A DNA stretch of 64,000 nt from Cryptomeria japonica (Eukaryota; Streptophyta; Pinopsida; Cupressales; Cupressaceae), in assembly GCF_030272615.1 (NCBI RefSeq), contig NC_081406.1, forward strand, positions 463,414,072 through 463,478,071. The letters are read 5' to 3'. Positions within the stretch are counted from its first letter, which is position 1. The number at the start of each line of letters is the position of its first letter. Shown piece by piece: positions 33,700 to 46,370 of the stretch. The notes below the pieces were generated by a model. That model was not told where the DNA came from, ran no database searches, and worked only from the letters and a program-made list of their open reading frames with translations. The translations under genes and the position numbers were made by a program.

Positions 33700-34562
33700 A
33701 AAATCAGGCTATGGAAGCTTCACTGCAAAAGCTTCACAAAAATTGCAAATCGAACCAAAACCATTGAACTTAATAGAGAACGTATTTAATGTAGCTGATT
33801 GTGTGAATTTCTGAGCATTGTGTCTACAAATTCTTACTAAAAGTTTGCTTGTTGTAGACTTTCTGAGAGACATTTTTGAGTATTCTAAGCAAAGCATTTA
33901 TTTAAACATACACTTATTCATCCACATTGCAAGGATAACAATACAAGGCTCACATATTGGTCTAAGAGGATGCCATGGTCTCACAAGGTAACCAAGAACC
34001 ATATGAAATGATGGTCGTCTTGAATCCACACACAACTAGGGAGGATCCATACGATTATGTATGACTTCCCCCTTGTTTTTTTAATGGGATTAGCTAGCTC
34101 CAAGACATAGCCATCAATAATCACTAAGAATGTACAAGTGGATCGTAGCTACCCATATAACAAACACTTACCCCTATCCTCAAATTTTCCCAATGTTTGA
34201 TTCCTTCTATACACTCATCCAAGGTTATCACAACAAAGAAGGCAACATTTAAAAATAGCAAGAGTTTCACTAAACTACCAAAGATCATAAATATTGAAAG
34301 AAAGAAAAAATAGTAACAATAATAAGTCAAATAAATGTGTTCAATTCCAATAGCAAATCAAACATAGCCACAATACCTATACAATAGAGAAAACTCAGAA
34401 TAGTAATTAAACTAATTCAAACAAGATAAAATAAAATTGTTGGCCAATGCAAAAAAGATGAGAGATCATCAATAATTGAAGGAAACTTCACAATCCTTAA
34501 AAGTGCACATTACATAACTATATGACTAGAAATTGTGGCTAAATAGAGTGAAGATTCGTCAT
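33700..34562. other. Probable promoter/leader side of the CACTA genes
   Basis: Non-coding DNA upstream of the TNP2 start on the minus strand. It is AT-rich and has no recognised ORF or clear promoter motif that I can defend. Confidence 0.4.
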
Positions 34563-34850
34563 GACTCCAATAATAGTCCCTCAAGTGTGCATTTGTGGCA
34601 TGAACACAAAAAATCCCACACAGCATGGCCATGTACCTAATGGAGAAGACATGCCTAGGCTACATGCCCAAAAAACATGACTATAATAATAGTCCCTCAT
34701 GCATGCATTTGTGGCCTGCACACTACAAATCCTAACATATCATGGCAATACACCTCATAGAGAAGACACACCTAGGGCCACATTGCACATAGCAACGTGC
34801 CTCACAAAGAAGACATGCATAGGGCACATGCCACATAGCCTATTTGCTAA
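34563..34850 (+). repeat. 116-base tandem repeat, about 2.5 copies
   Basis: AATAATAGTCCCTCA starts a unit at about 34563 and again near 34681. Each contains GCATTTGTGGC and a GAGAAGACA-CCTAGG-like phrase, which repeats a third time near 34800. It lies in the CACTA 5' non-coding part and may hold protein-binding sites. Confidence 0.75.
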
Positions 34851-37800
34851 TCGAGGATACTTGTTGGAGTCAAACTAGCTAGAAGAACCACTAGAAGGTC
34901 ACCTAGGAGCTCCACATGGATGAAAAAGAGAGGCCATGTGCAACCAAATAGGTCACAATGCTCCAGTGACCATGATCCATTTGACCAACTAATGAAGATA
35001 CCTACAACCAAGAAGATTGATTTCTATGAGTCGAGAGACTCCTACTTGTCTAGTGTTCTTAATGAGCAGCCCTAGGAGTAGGAAGAAGATGAAGGAACTC
35101 TATCCATGGTACATGAGGCTTTACATTGATGGTTGACAAATATCCGATGGTGAGCCACTTCTAGGGCAACTTTGTTGGTGTGTAGCTAGATCTATAATAA
35201 CATTAGAACAAATTATTAATTGAGAAAAAAGTGAAATATTTTATTAAAAAATGAAATGAAAAACTTATAGTTTTATTTATCTATCCATATGTTGCGTAGA
35301 CTCCAACCACACATAGCATGTGTAATAGGGGTCTTGGATGCTCAAATGAATTAACACGACCCCACAGGTAAGCCTTAGACAAGACTACACTGAGCAAAGT
35401 GGACCAATTTAGGCTCTAGAAAAGTAAAGTAGATGGTGAGAAATTTATATTTCCAAATCAAGATAAATGACTATAAATGCCATCTTTTAAAGAAAATGAT
35501 ATTCAAGATGTGGCTTATAGGAACATAAATTTGTGTTCAGACCCCAACTTCTAATCTTTCCACCAAGGTTTAGAAGATTGAATACTCATTTTGTGAATCA
35601 TATCAAGTAGAATATCCTCTATAACAATTTCAAAAGTCTCATGATCATAATTAGAAATGGAAAACTTAGCCTTTGTCTCAATTGATGACATGAGACTCAA
35701 AATTTCTAGAGAATAAATCCTTTGGGCATTGGATATATTTTTTGTGAAATTACATGGCCCTCACCCATTGCAAGTGAGCCAAAGGATGACCTTGATATTG
35801 TAAAAAAGGAAACACCAAATGTTCTACTACCTAAAGGAAATGACATCTCAAAAATTGAAACTAGTCAAGACAAGTGAAGGTTTAACAACCTCCCAAGTTC
35901 TCCATATACTTTTAGCCACAAAACCTCCATTGACATGATTAAAATCGTTCATGGTGAGAAATGTTTACAAACTAATCCTTCTAATATTGAGACAAAGAGA
36001 TTTGGACATGAAGTGTTAGCTTTGTTTGCCAACTCATTGTTGTTGGCAATGTGGAAAAATATAGAAAATAATTTTTATTTGCAAGGTTCTACATTAATGT
36101 GGATGAGGAGAAGGTGCTTCCTTCTCCAATTACATTATCATGTAGGTTGGGAGTTTGGGTGTAATAGATCAAATATATGGTCTCTTTGGTTTTTGAAATT
36201 AATATTTCATGGTTGGCCATGCCTCTCATGGGTTTAGGGTTGGAAATCATCTTCATCCAAATAAGGAGGATGAGATTAGACACATTCTAAATATGTCATT
36301 CTTGGTTTAAATTTGTGAATGAGCTTAGTAAGTGGTTGTTGCCTAGAGGAGTATGCCTCAATAAGGCTAGTGAAACTCATTGGAGGAAATGATCTATGGA
36401 CTCAAACAAGGAAAATACGTAACTAATGTAATGAGAAGAGCTTTAAGGGTCCCCCTCTCCCCTTGGATTCATATCTTAGAATTGAAGAAAATCATATTTT
36501 TATTGAGGCTAAGGATATGGATGCTTGCAAGGTATAGAGTTCCTTGGTGAAGTTCAAGTCACTTTAAGTTGTGAGTTTTGTAGATATTTTGGGAATTTTT
36601 CCTATATTTGTTTCTAGTGCCAGTAATAGAGTGATATTCAGTTTTTTTTGTTTTGTTTTGTTGTTGGCTCTATGTGAGCACTTCTATTACCTTTTGGCTT
36701 TTTGCTTGTCTCTTTCTATGCTATATACAAGGGTGAGGCCCTTTCGAAACTCCCTTTTCAAATTCATATAGTTGTACCCTAAAGCATTCAACTTAATAAA
36801 AAATATTTGCTGACAACACATACTTACATATACCATGCTCTTTTGCCACCCAAGTACTAGTGCTACACATTTTTAGTAGATTGATAAAAAGATATAGAAT
36901 CATTCAACAAAAAATGTTAAAATGTATCTTTCACAAGCTATACCTACAACCTCTAAAGTATTTTTTTAGTGGAAATTAAAGACTTACAAAATTAAATAAA
37001 ATATAAGACAAATGGAAAAAAGCATAATCATGCCAATCTATCTGAATTTAACACCTTCATTAATTATCCTCTCGGTATATATTTCTGATATAGATACAAA
37101 GTACTTGTTCTTTGAATAATATTTCCAATATGAATATTTGTTTTCTTAACTCAAATGTTTTACTTTCTACTCCAAATTAATTAAAATGTCCTAGTCCTTA
37201 TTGTAAGTTTGCAAAATGAATTTGTGCTAGATTCTTGAGGTTATTGCATGGAGGCAGTATCATAATGAATTTGCATCTTGAGGCAACTTATAGTGAGGAC
37301 CTATATAGATCATTGACCATTGAGGCAATGGAGTGAGCATGAGAACATCCCTGAATTTGTTGAGCTTAATCTTAGTCTCAATGCAACGAGCATGCGAAAA
37401 TCATTGAATTTGTACAATTGAATGTTCATCTTGAGGTAGCTTGTTGTGAGCTCTTGTGTAGATCATTGATCATTGAGGTAGTGCAGTGAGCTATGAGCAT
37501 ATCAGTGAAGTTGTGGAGTTGATGGTTAAGCAATTCATTAGTTAAAACTAAAATGAACCTATAGAATTTGATGTAGGAGCATTAGGGAGAATTTGGAAGA
37601 TTTGTAAATCCTTATTATGTCATAAAGAGGGCTATTAGAGAGTACGACATTCTATCTCAGTTGATTATTTGGTCTTGTTGTTTGGATAGTAGGTAGTGGT
37701 GGTATTAGGGAGTGTTCTTTGAGTTTCTAGAGATTTGAGATACCACAAAGATGTTTGGTGATGATAGGGTGAAAATTGTGTTATTTTACTTGATTAGGGA

Positions 37801-39581
37801 GTCAATGGGGAGTGTCGCATTCTGCTACACTTGAGAGTTATGATTTTTAGTTTGGATGGAGAGTATGTCTACACACGTGTCATATTTTAGAGTTTTGGAG
37901 TTGAGCCTCATCGAGTAGAAAGTTTGATGTGATAGAGTTGTGCAAACTCACCGACTATTTGTTCCACATTGATGTAGCCAGAGGTTTGTAACATGTTCTC
38001 ATCAAAGATAGTATGTGGGTGACCATTGGGACTAGATGTGTTTACATTGGGTAACACATATTGTGTTCTTTCCTTTGGAGTAACATGTGGGGTTTTGGGC
38101 TTGGCCTATTACATGTTTGGTGAAGGTTTATACTTCTAGTCGACTCAATTTTTTTTTGAAGAATTGTGGATGATATATATGCGCGACTTGTGATTTTTCC
38201 AAGTACGGAGAAAAGAGAGTGAGGAAGGAGAAGTAAGAAAGAAAAATCAGAAGTCAAGAAAGAGCAATGATGTGTGGGAGATGAGAGAAGCAACTGAGTT
38301 AGCAAGTGAAGGATTGAGATATAGGCCTCCTTGTGGATATGCCATAGAGTTTACTTAATATTATTGTAACCTTGGGCTACAACCGAACTTGTATGAAGCT
38401 CTAGTGGCAAATATTATGAGTTTTTGTTATCTAATATAAGAAGGTGAATCTTGAGGATTCTTTTTTTTCCCTTTGAGGGTTTTCCCAAGATAATCCTTAT
38501 GTCTTGAGGCTTCGTTGTGTGGATTATTTTTTTGCATCTTTTTGTTGTTTTATGTTAGAATTATGTTCCCAATTATTGAGGTTACAAGGTTGGACAATTT
38601 GTTCAAGTATCCAAAAATAAAGTATCCTCAATTAAAGATCAGAGCAAAACAAATGAGTGATCAAAATCTGATCAAGTTCATTTGTTTGTACAAGTGAAGG
38701 CAAGTAAAACTTGATCTTCCAAATCACCTTATTCAAATGGAACTTTAATCATCGATTTGGGAGTGAAGGTTTTGTTCACATAAGGATGAGGTAATACAAA
38801 TGGAGAACCTAAGACCGACTTGATGCAATGCAAATGAATGATGAGGGGCAGATTTGTTTATACAAATGAATAAGAAAAAGCATCAAGACCTTGTGATACC
38901 AATGAAAGGGAAATGATCGATTGAATTGAGGAATACCAAAAAGTCAAAATCCAGATGCAATTGAAATTGCAAACACTGAGGGAACAAGCTCTGCTCTGCC
39001 TATGGTTCGAAAGCCGACTGTAAATTAGTGTATCTGACTGTGGTTTGGAAGCCGACTGTGAGTGTAGTTGTTCCTAGGTGCCCCCCGGTTAACTAGGAGT
39101 AAGAAGAAGCTGCTTGGTTATATCTAGATATATAGATATAGAAATAGATGAGTAGATGAGGGAGGATATGCATTTGTCATCAATGCCAATATTAGTGAAG
39201 GAAGAAAAAACAAGGCGGTCCGATTGTCTTAAACAAGTTCATAATAGTGAACTCATCAAGCAAAGAAGATCAAAATACAGATTTGTTTACACAAAAGAAT
39301 GAGAAAACACCGAATTGATTGCACAAAAGAAACATTCAAAATCTACCCAAGTGAAAAATTGCAAAGGAACCTAATTAATATGGCCGATCAAGTTAAGGAT
39401 TGCAAAGCAAGTTTAAATGGCCAATCAAATCAAATCTTGAAAAGGTCATTCTAAATGCCGCCAAAAACCTTACCTTGCTTGTAGTGCAGAGATCGCTCCG
39501 ATGGGGGGGGCAGTGGCTTCGGTTTGCTTTCTAACAATGAAAATGCATTGTGGCTTTTTTTTTTAATATAATGCTCGAGGT
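34851..39581. other. Unassigned CACTA 5' interior
   Basis: About 4.7 kb without a recognised gene. A two-copy repeat lies at 37275-37520. The stretch 38340-38560 looks like the R/U5 end of a Copia-type LTR (GGGTTTTCCCAAGATAATCC), but no LTR ends or primer-binding site could be placed. A stretch near 38990-39065 repeats GGTT-GAAAGCCGACTGT. Confidence 0.4.
37275..37520 (+). repeat. 153-base imperfect direct repeat
   Basis: ATCTTGAGGCAAC (37275) and ATCTTGAGGTAGC (37428) open two similar units. Both contain TAGATCATTGA-CATTGAGG and GTGAGC-ATGAG phrases. Confidence 0.65.
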
Positions 39582-39597
39582 CGTCAGAATTCTGACG
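39582..39597. repeat. Palindrome near the right CACTA end
   Basis: CGTCAGAATTCTGACG is a perfect 16-base palindrome about 95 bases inside the right terminus. Its core also occurs in the left subterminal hairpin. It is a candidate accessory-protein binding site. Confidence 0.7.
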
Positions 39598-39661
39598 AAC
39601 ACGGGCATTTAAAAAAAAAATCAGATTTTCACACAATGCTCCTTGTTCGTCGGAAACCTCC

Positions 39662-39690
39662 GTCGGAATTTGACCCCAAATGTATTAGTG
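39662..39690 (-). repeat. CACTA terminal inverted repeat, right
   Basis: Ends TGTATTAGTG on the + strand. Its minus-strand reading matches the left terminus over about 28 bases with small differences. Confidence 0.85.
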
Positions 39691-39693
39691 TTA
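39691..39693. repeat. TTA target site duplication of the CACTA element, right copy
   Basis: TTA directly follows the terminal TAGTG, matching 10781-10783. Confidence 0.85.
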
Positions 39694-40620
39694 TTGCATT
39701 TCTGGCCAAAAAGGGTAGCATTTTCATACACAATATCTTGGGACCATTTTCCCCATTTTGATTTTAGGGAAATAAAATTTGGGAGAGCCTTGTTAATAGT
39801 AACATTAACACAAAAGTGAGCATACACCAACCTGGATTTATTGAGGGGGTCCGCGTCTGCTGAGACAAAGTTGCCAAATGAGTCCCCTATCTAGCGGAAG
39901 ATTTGTTCATCCCATAACTCCAACGGCATGCGGTTTAGTTCTGCTAAGGGGTCAAAACCAGGCTTCCATTTAGCCATGGTTAGGAAATTCTTGCCATAAG
40001 CCCATGAGCCTATCAGGACATAGATTAGGTCATCCTCAGCATTGAGCTTGAATAGAAAGAGTCCCCCCAACATTGCTGATATATCAAGGCTTCCTTTAAG
40101 CTTCCATCGATATTTTGCCCATCGTCTGACCATGCCAATAGATGGTCAAAAGGAGAAGAATCGACCAACTATTGCCAAGGAAGGGAAGAGGCGATTTTAT
40201 CCATAAGATTGTATGGGAGCTTGATCTTCATTCCGTCTTCCGTTTGGGAGAAATTCACCATAACAACTTCAGGGGTCGAAATTGTGGACCCAAGGAGGGA
40301 GTTCTTCCAGCTAGACTTGGGATTCTCCTTCACAAGCTCTACATCGTCCTGTCTAGCGGAAGTTTCTAGTCTGGAATGTGGTATATTCCTCTCTTCACCA
40401 TTTAGGCTAGAATTAGTCAGAACTGGCGAAGTGGAAGGGGTGTGAAAATTGGTGTTTTCTTCCATATGACCCACAAATCGTGGGGTCCCTGCAGCCAGAA
40501 CATTGCATGTGTTTTGACCATGGTATCAAGTATGGGGTCCAGTTGCAGATAAGGGGGGACCTCCCCAGAGGGGGCGGTCATCCAGGAGATCAGATTCAAA
40601 CAAGGGGAAGGCGGGAGCAT
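39691..40620 (-). pseudogene. LINE A ORF1, N-terminal part with DUF4283-like domain (broken)
   Basis: A possible start lies at 40620 (MLPPSP), with frame changes before 40474 and 40133. The segment 40133-39891 (RRWAKYRWKLKGSLDISAML, then LGSW-type AYGKNFLTMAKW and KPGFDPLAELNRMPLELW) is the DUF4283 RNA-binding-like domain of plant L1 ORF1. Next comes the first half of a zinc knuckle (GQKCNN), at which the CACTA inserted. The first Cys of the knuckle appears replaced by Gly. Several stops break the frame. Confidence 0.72.
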
Positions 40621-40639
40621 TGCAGAGCAGGTTGCACAT

Positions 40640-40654
40640 ATTCCATTTATGTTT
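40640..40654. repeat. Target site duplication of LINE A, right copy
   Basis: ATTCCATTTATGTTT, one mismatch to 3760-3774. Confidence 0.6.
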
Positions 40655-41250
40655 ATTTGTATTCTAATTTTTTATAATCTTTTGTTGAAGTAGAAGCTAT
40701 ATTATTACTTGAGAAAATTAATAGTCTTATGTAGGTGTCCTTGAACTACAATATAGCCTATAACAAAATCAACACTCTCCTTCAAGAAATACTCCAAAAT
40801 TCAACATAATCCCTACACAAATATATATTAAAAAAGAAGTTCGAATTACAATTATGTCTCCAAGAAATGAAGGTATGCAACTATTTCTTCTCTCTCTTAT
40901 ATATCTTCCATTATTCTCTCCCAATTATTCTTAGAACCCAATTTCCATTATTACATATGTATCTTTTGCATAAATCTACTTGGGGCCATGAAGACATCAT
41001 ATTGCTATTATACCAGTAGTAGTTTTCAAGCATTATTAAATGGTTTTATACAATAAACATATTTTTATAATGTTTTCAATTAAATTATATTACAACCACT
41101 TACATTTCTTGTATCTTTTACCCTCCACTTCCATGTAATACCAAACCATATCTTTTCTAGTAACCATTGCACCAAGGTTCAAGTGCTATTACTATATATA
41201 TTTTTATTTTTAATATTTTATTTGAATTATTGACAAACTTTCTGCGTGTG
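40655..41250 (+). repeat. Continuation of the AT-rich unit, copy 1
   Basis: This follows 3774 directly if LINE A and the CACTA are removed. Its end (TGAATTATTGACAAACTTT and GTGGATCC near 41225-41255) matches the end of copy 2 near 45405-45440. No genes. Confidence 0.55.
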
Positions 41251-41254
41251 GATC

Positions 41255-43100
41255 CGTAAACCAAAATAAACCCTAACCCTATCACTAAACCAAAGTGAAC
41301 CCGAACCCTAAATTAGACCAAATCTAAATCATAAGCCAAGTCAAACCTTAACACTAAACCAAATTGAATTGAAAACAAAATTGAATTATAACCTAACTTT
41401 AAACCATATTCAACCCTAACCCTAAACAAATTTTAACTTTAGCAATAAACCTAATTGAACATTAAATCAAACTAAACCCTATTGAACTTTAACACTAAAC
41501 CAAGCTGAACATTATCTATAAAACTAATTGAACCTTAACCCTAAACCAATCTAAACCAAAACCAAAACTTAATACCAAATTGAATTGTATCCCTAGAAAC
41601 CAAATTGAACTCTAAACCTAACACTATACCAAAATGAATCCTAACCATAATCATATTAAACACTATCACTAAACCAAATTAAATACCAACTATAAAACTA
41701 ATTAAATCATATACCAAATTAAAATATAACACAAAACCAAAACAAACCTTAACACTAAAAAACTAGGCCCTAACCCTACTTGTAAACAAAATTGTACACT
41801 AACTCTAGTAATAAAGAAAATTAAACACTAACCCTAAACTAAATTGACCTCTACCCCTAACACCAAAATAAACCCTAGCCATCAACCAAGTTGAATTCTA
41901 AATGCAAACCTAATTAAACTCTAATCCAAATGGAACCATAACCCTTACTCTAAATTAAATTGAAACCTATCCTTATAGTAATTCTATATATAATCTTGAT
42001 CCAAGAACTAAACCAAATTGAGCCCTAACCCTAAACCTAATTCAATAGTAGACCAAATTTAGTCTTACCCTAACCCTATTGAATCCTAACCCTAAATTAA
42101 ATGATATTAAATCTTGAGTATGAACTTAACTAAACCATAACTATAATACTAAGCCTAATTGAATGCTAACCCTAATAGTAAACTACATTGAAAACTAAAT
42201 CTAACCACAATCTTACACTAAATCAAATTAAAGCCAAACCATACACCAAATTGAATCATAACCCTCACACTAAACCAAATTGAACTATAACCCTAGAAAC
42301 CAAATTGAATATTAATGATAACCATAAACCAAATTAAATCGTATCCCTTATCCTAATTAAACACTAACTAGATTGAACCCTAATCTTAAATAAACACTAA
42401 ACCAAATTGAACTCCAATTCTAAATTTACACTAAACCAAATTTATTTGTTACCTTAAATGAAATATTAACCTAATCTTAACACTAGATCGAAGCAAAATT
42501 CAATTCTAACTTTGTCCCAAATTCAACCCTCACACTAAACCAAAAAACCCTAACCCTATCACTAAACCAAAGTGAACCCTAAACCTAAACCAAACCAAAT
42601 CTAAATCATAAGCCAAATAAAACCTTAACACTAAACCAAATCTCAAAATCCTAACACTAAATAAAATTCAACCCTAACCATATTTGTAAACATATAATTG
42701 TGCCCTAACCCTAATAGTAAACCAAATTAAAAATAAACCTTAAATTTAAAGAACCCAAACTTGAAACAAAATTAAACACTAAACTAAATTGAACCCTACC
42801 CCTAACTAAATCAAATAAAACCCTAACCCTAAATTAAATCATGCACTAACTCTTACAATAAACCTAACCAAAATTAACTTAAAACAAAATTAAGAAAAAC
42901 TGATTGGTGAAGGGCACCTAAATAATTAACTTGAAATAAAGTTACACACTAAATCAAATCAAACTCCAACCCTAAATTAAATCATACCAAATAAAACCCT
43001 AAACCTATTCCTTACTCAATTAAGGCTACTATTTTATTCCCAATCCTAACTATAATTCTAAATCTAGAATTTAACCAAATGGAATCCTAAATCTAACACT
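41255..43100 (+). repeat. Degenerate telomere-like repeat block, copy 2
   Basis: 1.8 kb of CCCTAA/CCCTAAA variants mixed with AAACCAAATTGAA phrases. CTATCACTAAACCAAAGTGA appears near 41280 and again near 42557, so the block itself holds a roughly 1.28-kb internal duplication. The part from 42280 matches 1650 onward closely. Confidence 0.8.
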
Positions 43101-43690
43101 ATACCAATCAAATATATAACTATATAAAAATATATAATTTGAAATTAATTAATTTAATGTGATAAAACCACTTTTGCTTTAAAAATAGAGGCCTAGAATG
43201 ATATCTCTTGACTTATTCTATATAAATACATATAAGCTAGTTTTTATTTAGAAAAATGATTTGACATATTTATTTTTAATTATTTGAAATATAAAATCTA
43301 ATATAAAATGTCAAATAGTCAATTTAATTTACAATGTAGATTTAAATATAACATATTTTACCTAATATTAATGTAAAATGTAAAAATATATAACCAAGTA
43401 TATAATTCAAAATGTAAAATTCAAGATCTAATCTCAAACATAAATCATAATAAAAAATTTTTAGAATTCATCACCATTTCAAGAAAAATGACTTAAAATT
43501 TTAAAAAATAAAACCTAATATATAATTGAAAATGTAAAATTCAAGATCCAATGTCAAACATAGATCACAATAATATTTTTTAGAATTCATGACTATTTCA
43601 AGGAAAATGACATTAAATATTAAAAAATAAAATATGATAGGAATTACCAATTTTAATGTAAAATTTAAAAATGCTAAACTTAATATATCC
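43101..43690 (+). repeat. AT-rich unit, copy 2, first part
   Basis: Homologous to 2430-3020, including TTTTTAGAATTCATCACCAT. Homology breaks off near 43690 and resumes near 44990, so about 1.3 kb was inserted here relative to copy 1. Confidence 0.65.
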
Positions 43691-43699
43691 ATAACAATT

Positions 43700-44670
43700 T
43701 TAATGTAAATAACCCTAAACATTTTGTAAATCCTATCCATAATGCTAATCCTAAACCTAAACCTAACCATAATGTAAACACTAACATTAATACTAACACT
43801 AACCCTTAACCCTAACCCTAAGCATTATGTAAACCATAACCCTAGCTATAATACTAACATTAACCCTAACCCTAATGCAAACCATGATGTAAACCATAAC
43901 CTTTACCATAGTCCTAACCACAACTCTAAACCATTATCCTCATCATAATCCCAACCCTAACCTAACCTAATCATAACCCTAAACCCTAACCCTAAAAATG
44001 GGGAATGGCTCTACAACCCTTAGGATGCACCAATCATCTATTATAATATATTAATAATATATTAAGGGTATTAATATCTTGTTGTATCCAAAGGGCTGGA
44101 TATTTGTCTGCCTAAAATAACTCTAAACCTAACCCTAACCATGATGTAAATCCTAACCCTAACCCTAACCATAACCATAACCATAATTATAATCCTAAAC
44201 CTAACTATAACCCAAACCCTAAACCCTAACCCAAGCAATAACCCTAATGCTAACCATGATGCTAATCTTAACCCTAACTATAACCATGATATAAATACTA
44301 AAATTAATCCTAACACTAACCCTTAATCATAACCCTAACCATAACTCTAACCATAAGCCTAACCATAAACCTAACCCTAACTCCAACACAAACCATGATG
44401 TAAACCATAACCCTAACCATAATCCTAACCATAACTCTAGACCTTAACCCTATCCTAACCATAAACATAAACCCTAACCGTAACAGTAATCCTTAGCCCT
44501 AAACCTAACCATGACATAAACCCTAAACTATGCCAACCCTAAACCTAACCATGCTAACCCTAACCATTATCATAACCCTAAACCTAATCATAACCCTAAA
44601 TCCAAACCATCATGTAAACCTTATCATCACCATATCACTAACCTTAACCCTAACGCTAACCATAACCATA
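43700..44670 (+). repeat. Second telomere-like block within copy 2
   Basis: Rich in AACCCTAACCCTAA and AACCATAACC phrases, more regular than the other blocks. It is absent at the same place in copy 1. A short non-telomeric island lies at 44000-44105. Confidence 0.75.
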
Positions 44671-44807
44671 ATACATGCCATTAAATAGAGTTTAATATAT
44701 CTCCACCTAATGATAAATTACTATAATAATATAATAATATATAATAATATTATAATATAATTTATTATAATAAAAAGATACTATATAATTATATATTAAT
44801 TTATTTT

Positions 44808-44998
44808 ATATTTTAGCATATATATCTTAAATTTTAATTTAACCTATATAACATAGGTTGAGAGATATCCTTCTCGAGGGGCCTATTTTAATTTAGGGTG
44901 TAAAATTGATTAAAAATAGGCGCATCGAGAAGCATGTCTCTAGGCGCATGTTATATAGATTAAATTAAAATTTAAGACATATATGCTAGTTAAAATAT
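44808..44998. repeat. AT-rich foldback (MITE-like) at the edge of the inserted block
   Basis: The arms pair over most of 191 bases. The left begins ATATTTTAGCATATAT and the right ends CATATATGCTAGTTAAAATAT. CTTAAATTTTAATTTAA-CTATATAACAT is shared by both arms, followed by a GC-richer inner stretch. No coding capacity. It ends where homology to copy 1 resumes. Confidence 0.75.
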
Positions 44999-44999
44999 A

Positions 45000-45445
45000 G
45001 AGTTAGATATAAAATATTTTACATAATATTATTGTGAAATGTAAAAATATAAAATCTAATATGTAATTCAAAATGTAAAATTTAAGATTCAATGTCAAAC
45101 ATAAATCATATATATTAAGTTCAAAATAATACACCTCTAAATACATAATTCATTTCATTTTATTCATTAGTCTAGTTCTTACCAAGAATTCAATATATTT
45201 AAAAAATAAAAAAAGTATATGCAATTTATTTATTAAATTTTAAATACTATTTATTTTGTCTTTGCAATATTTACATTATCTTGTCAAATTATTACCAAAC
45301 AAATATTAGTTTAGCTTTAACCTATTTTTCAATTCTTTTTGTAAATGTTAAATACTCTTTATTTTATCTTTGTAATATTTACACTGTCTTGTCTTTATTT
45401 TACCTGAATTATTGACAAGCTTTATATCTCGTGGATCCCTATTCA
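45000..45445 (+). repeat. AT-rich unit, copy 2, second part
   Basis: Matches 3150-3480 closely, including AATAATACACCTCTAAATAC and ACCAAGAATTCAATATATT. It ends with the TGAATTATTGACAA and GTGGATCC phrase shared with 41225. Confidence 0.7.
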
Positions 45446-45789
45446 AATCCTTTGTCTAGTTCCTAGGATTATATATATTTTGTAGTGCCCCTCCAGGAAA
45501 CCCCGAAGGGTTAAAGCTAAAATGCACAAATGGAGTGCAAATATGTTTTTTCTTAAACTTTAATACACAACATTAAGATACATTGGAGTTATCTAATGCT
45601 TAGATAACATAGTGGAAGACTAAACGAACCTAAGGAGTTTCCCAACGAGATTACATAACTTAACACCTAACTCAACTCACGACATTTGATCCAATTAAGC
45701 AGGATATCTTAATTACATGCTATTTCTTGAAACATGGATATAATTTGTTCAGTGAATTAGCATTATAGAAATTAGGAAGCATTCATTTA

Positions 45790-46370
45790 TTATGGTTAAA
45801 ATGTAGATAACCAATTGAGTTAATCCATTATAGTTAGAATGTAGCTATTAAGATGAAGTTCATTTATTAAGGTTATAATGTGGATAACCAATTGATTTCA
45901 TCCATTATAGTTACAATATAGCTAATAAGATGGAGTTCATTTATTAAGGTTAAAATGTATATAGCCTATTGAGTTAATCCATTATAGTTAGAATGTAGCT
46001 ATTAAGATGAAGTTCATTTATTAAGGTTAAAATGTGGATAACCAATTGAGTTCATCCAATTTATTTAGAATGTAGCTATTAAGATGAAGTTCACATATTA
46101 AGGTTGAAATGTAAATAGCATAACGAAGTTCATCCATTAGGGTTAAAATATATATAGCTTGATGAGTACATCCATTATAGTTAGAATGAAGCTAATATGA
46201 TGAAGTTCATTTATTAAGAATAAAATATAAATTAATAAATGAGTTCATCCAATTTAGTTAAAATATAGCTATTATGATGAAGTTCATTTATTAATATTAA
46301 AATGTAAGTAACTAAATGAAGTTCATCCATTAGAATTACAAATTAGGTAATCTGATGAGTTCATCCAATA
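45790..46370 (+). repeat. Minisatellite of about 77 bases, 7-8 copies
   Basis: Units carry AAGTTCATTTATTAAGGTTA, AATGT-GATAACCAATTGAGTT and CATCCATTATAGTTAGAATG at a spacing of about 77-78 bases. It is absent at the corresponding place in the LTR at 61267, so the expansion is private to this copy. Confidence 0.85.

Larger units (their letters stand above)
10784..39690 (-). mobile_element. CACTA (En/Spm) DNA transposon, 28.9 kb with a nested LTR element
   Basis: Both ends begin CACTA when read inward. The terminal inverted repeats match over about 28 bases, and TTA is duplicated at both sides. Flanking sequence on both sides is LINE A ORF1, and the two halves of its zinc-knuckle region meet at the insertion point. 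Genes lie on the minus strand at 24.8-33.7 kb: TNP2 transposase with DUF4218 and DUF4216-like parts, then a SET plus Transposase_24-like gene region. Without the nested LTR element (14217-21748) it is about 21.4 kb. Its coding regions carry many stops, so it is not autonomous. Confidence 0.9.
39691..40639 (-). mobile_element. LINE A, 5' section
   Basis: The 5' end of LINE A, separated from the rest by the CACTA insertion. It ends next to ATTCCATTTATGTTT (40640-40654), the near-identical partner of 3760-3774. It contains the N-terminal two thirds of ORF1. Confidence 0.8.

Noticed and set aside
38340-38600. A Copia LTR end
   Set aside because: The leader-like phrase is suggestive, but no TG/CA ends, primer-binding site or duplication could be placed.
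41255-44670. A true chromosome end
   Set aside because: The CCCTAA repeats are degenerate, interrupted and flanked by other elements on both sides, so they are interstitial.
45790-46370. CRISPR-like array
   Set aside because: Units are contiguous 77-base minisatellite copies without unique spacers, in plant repeat DNA.
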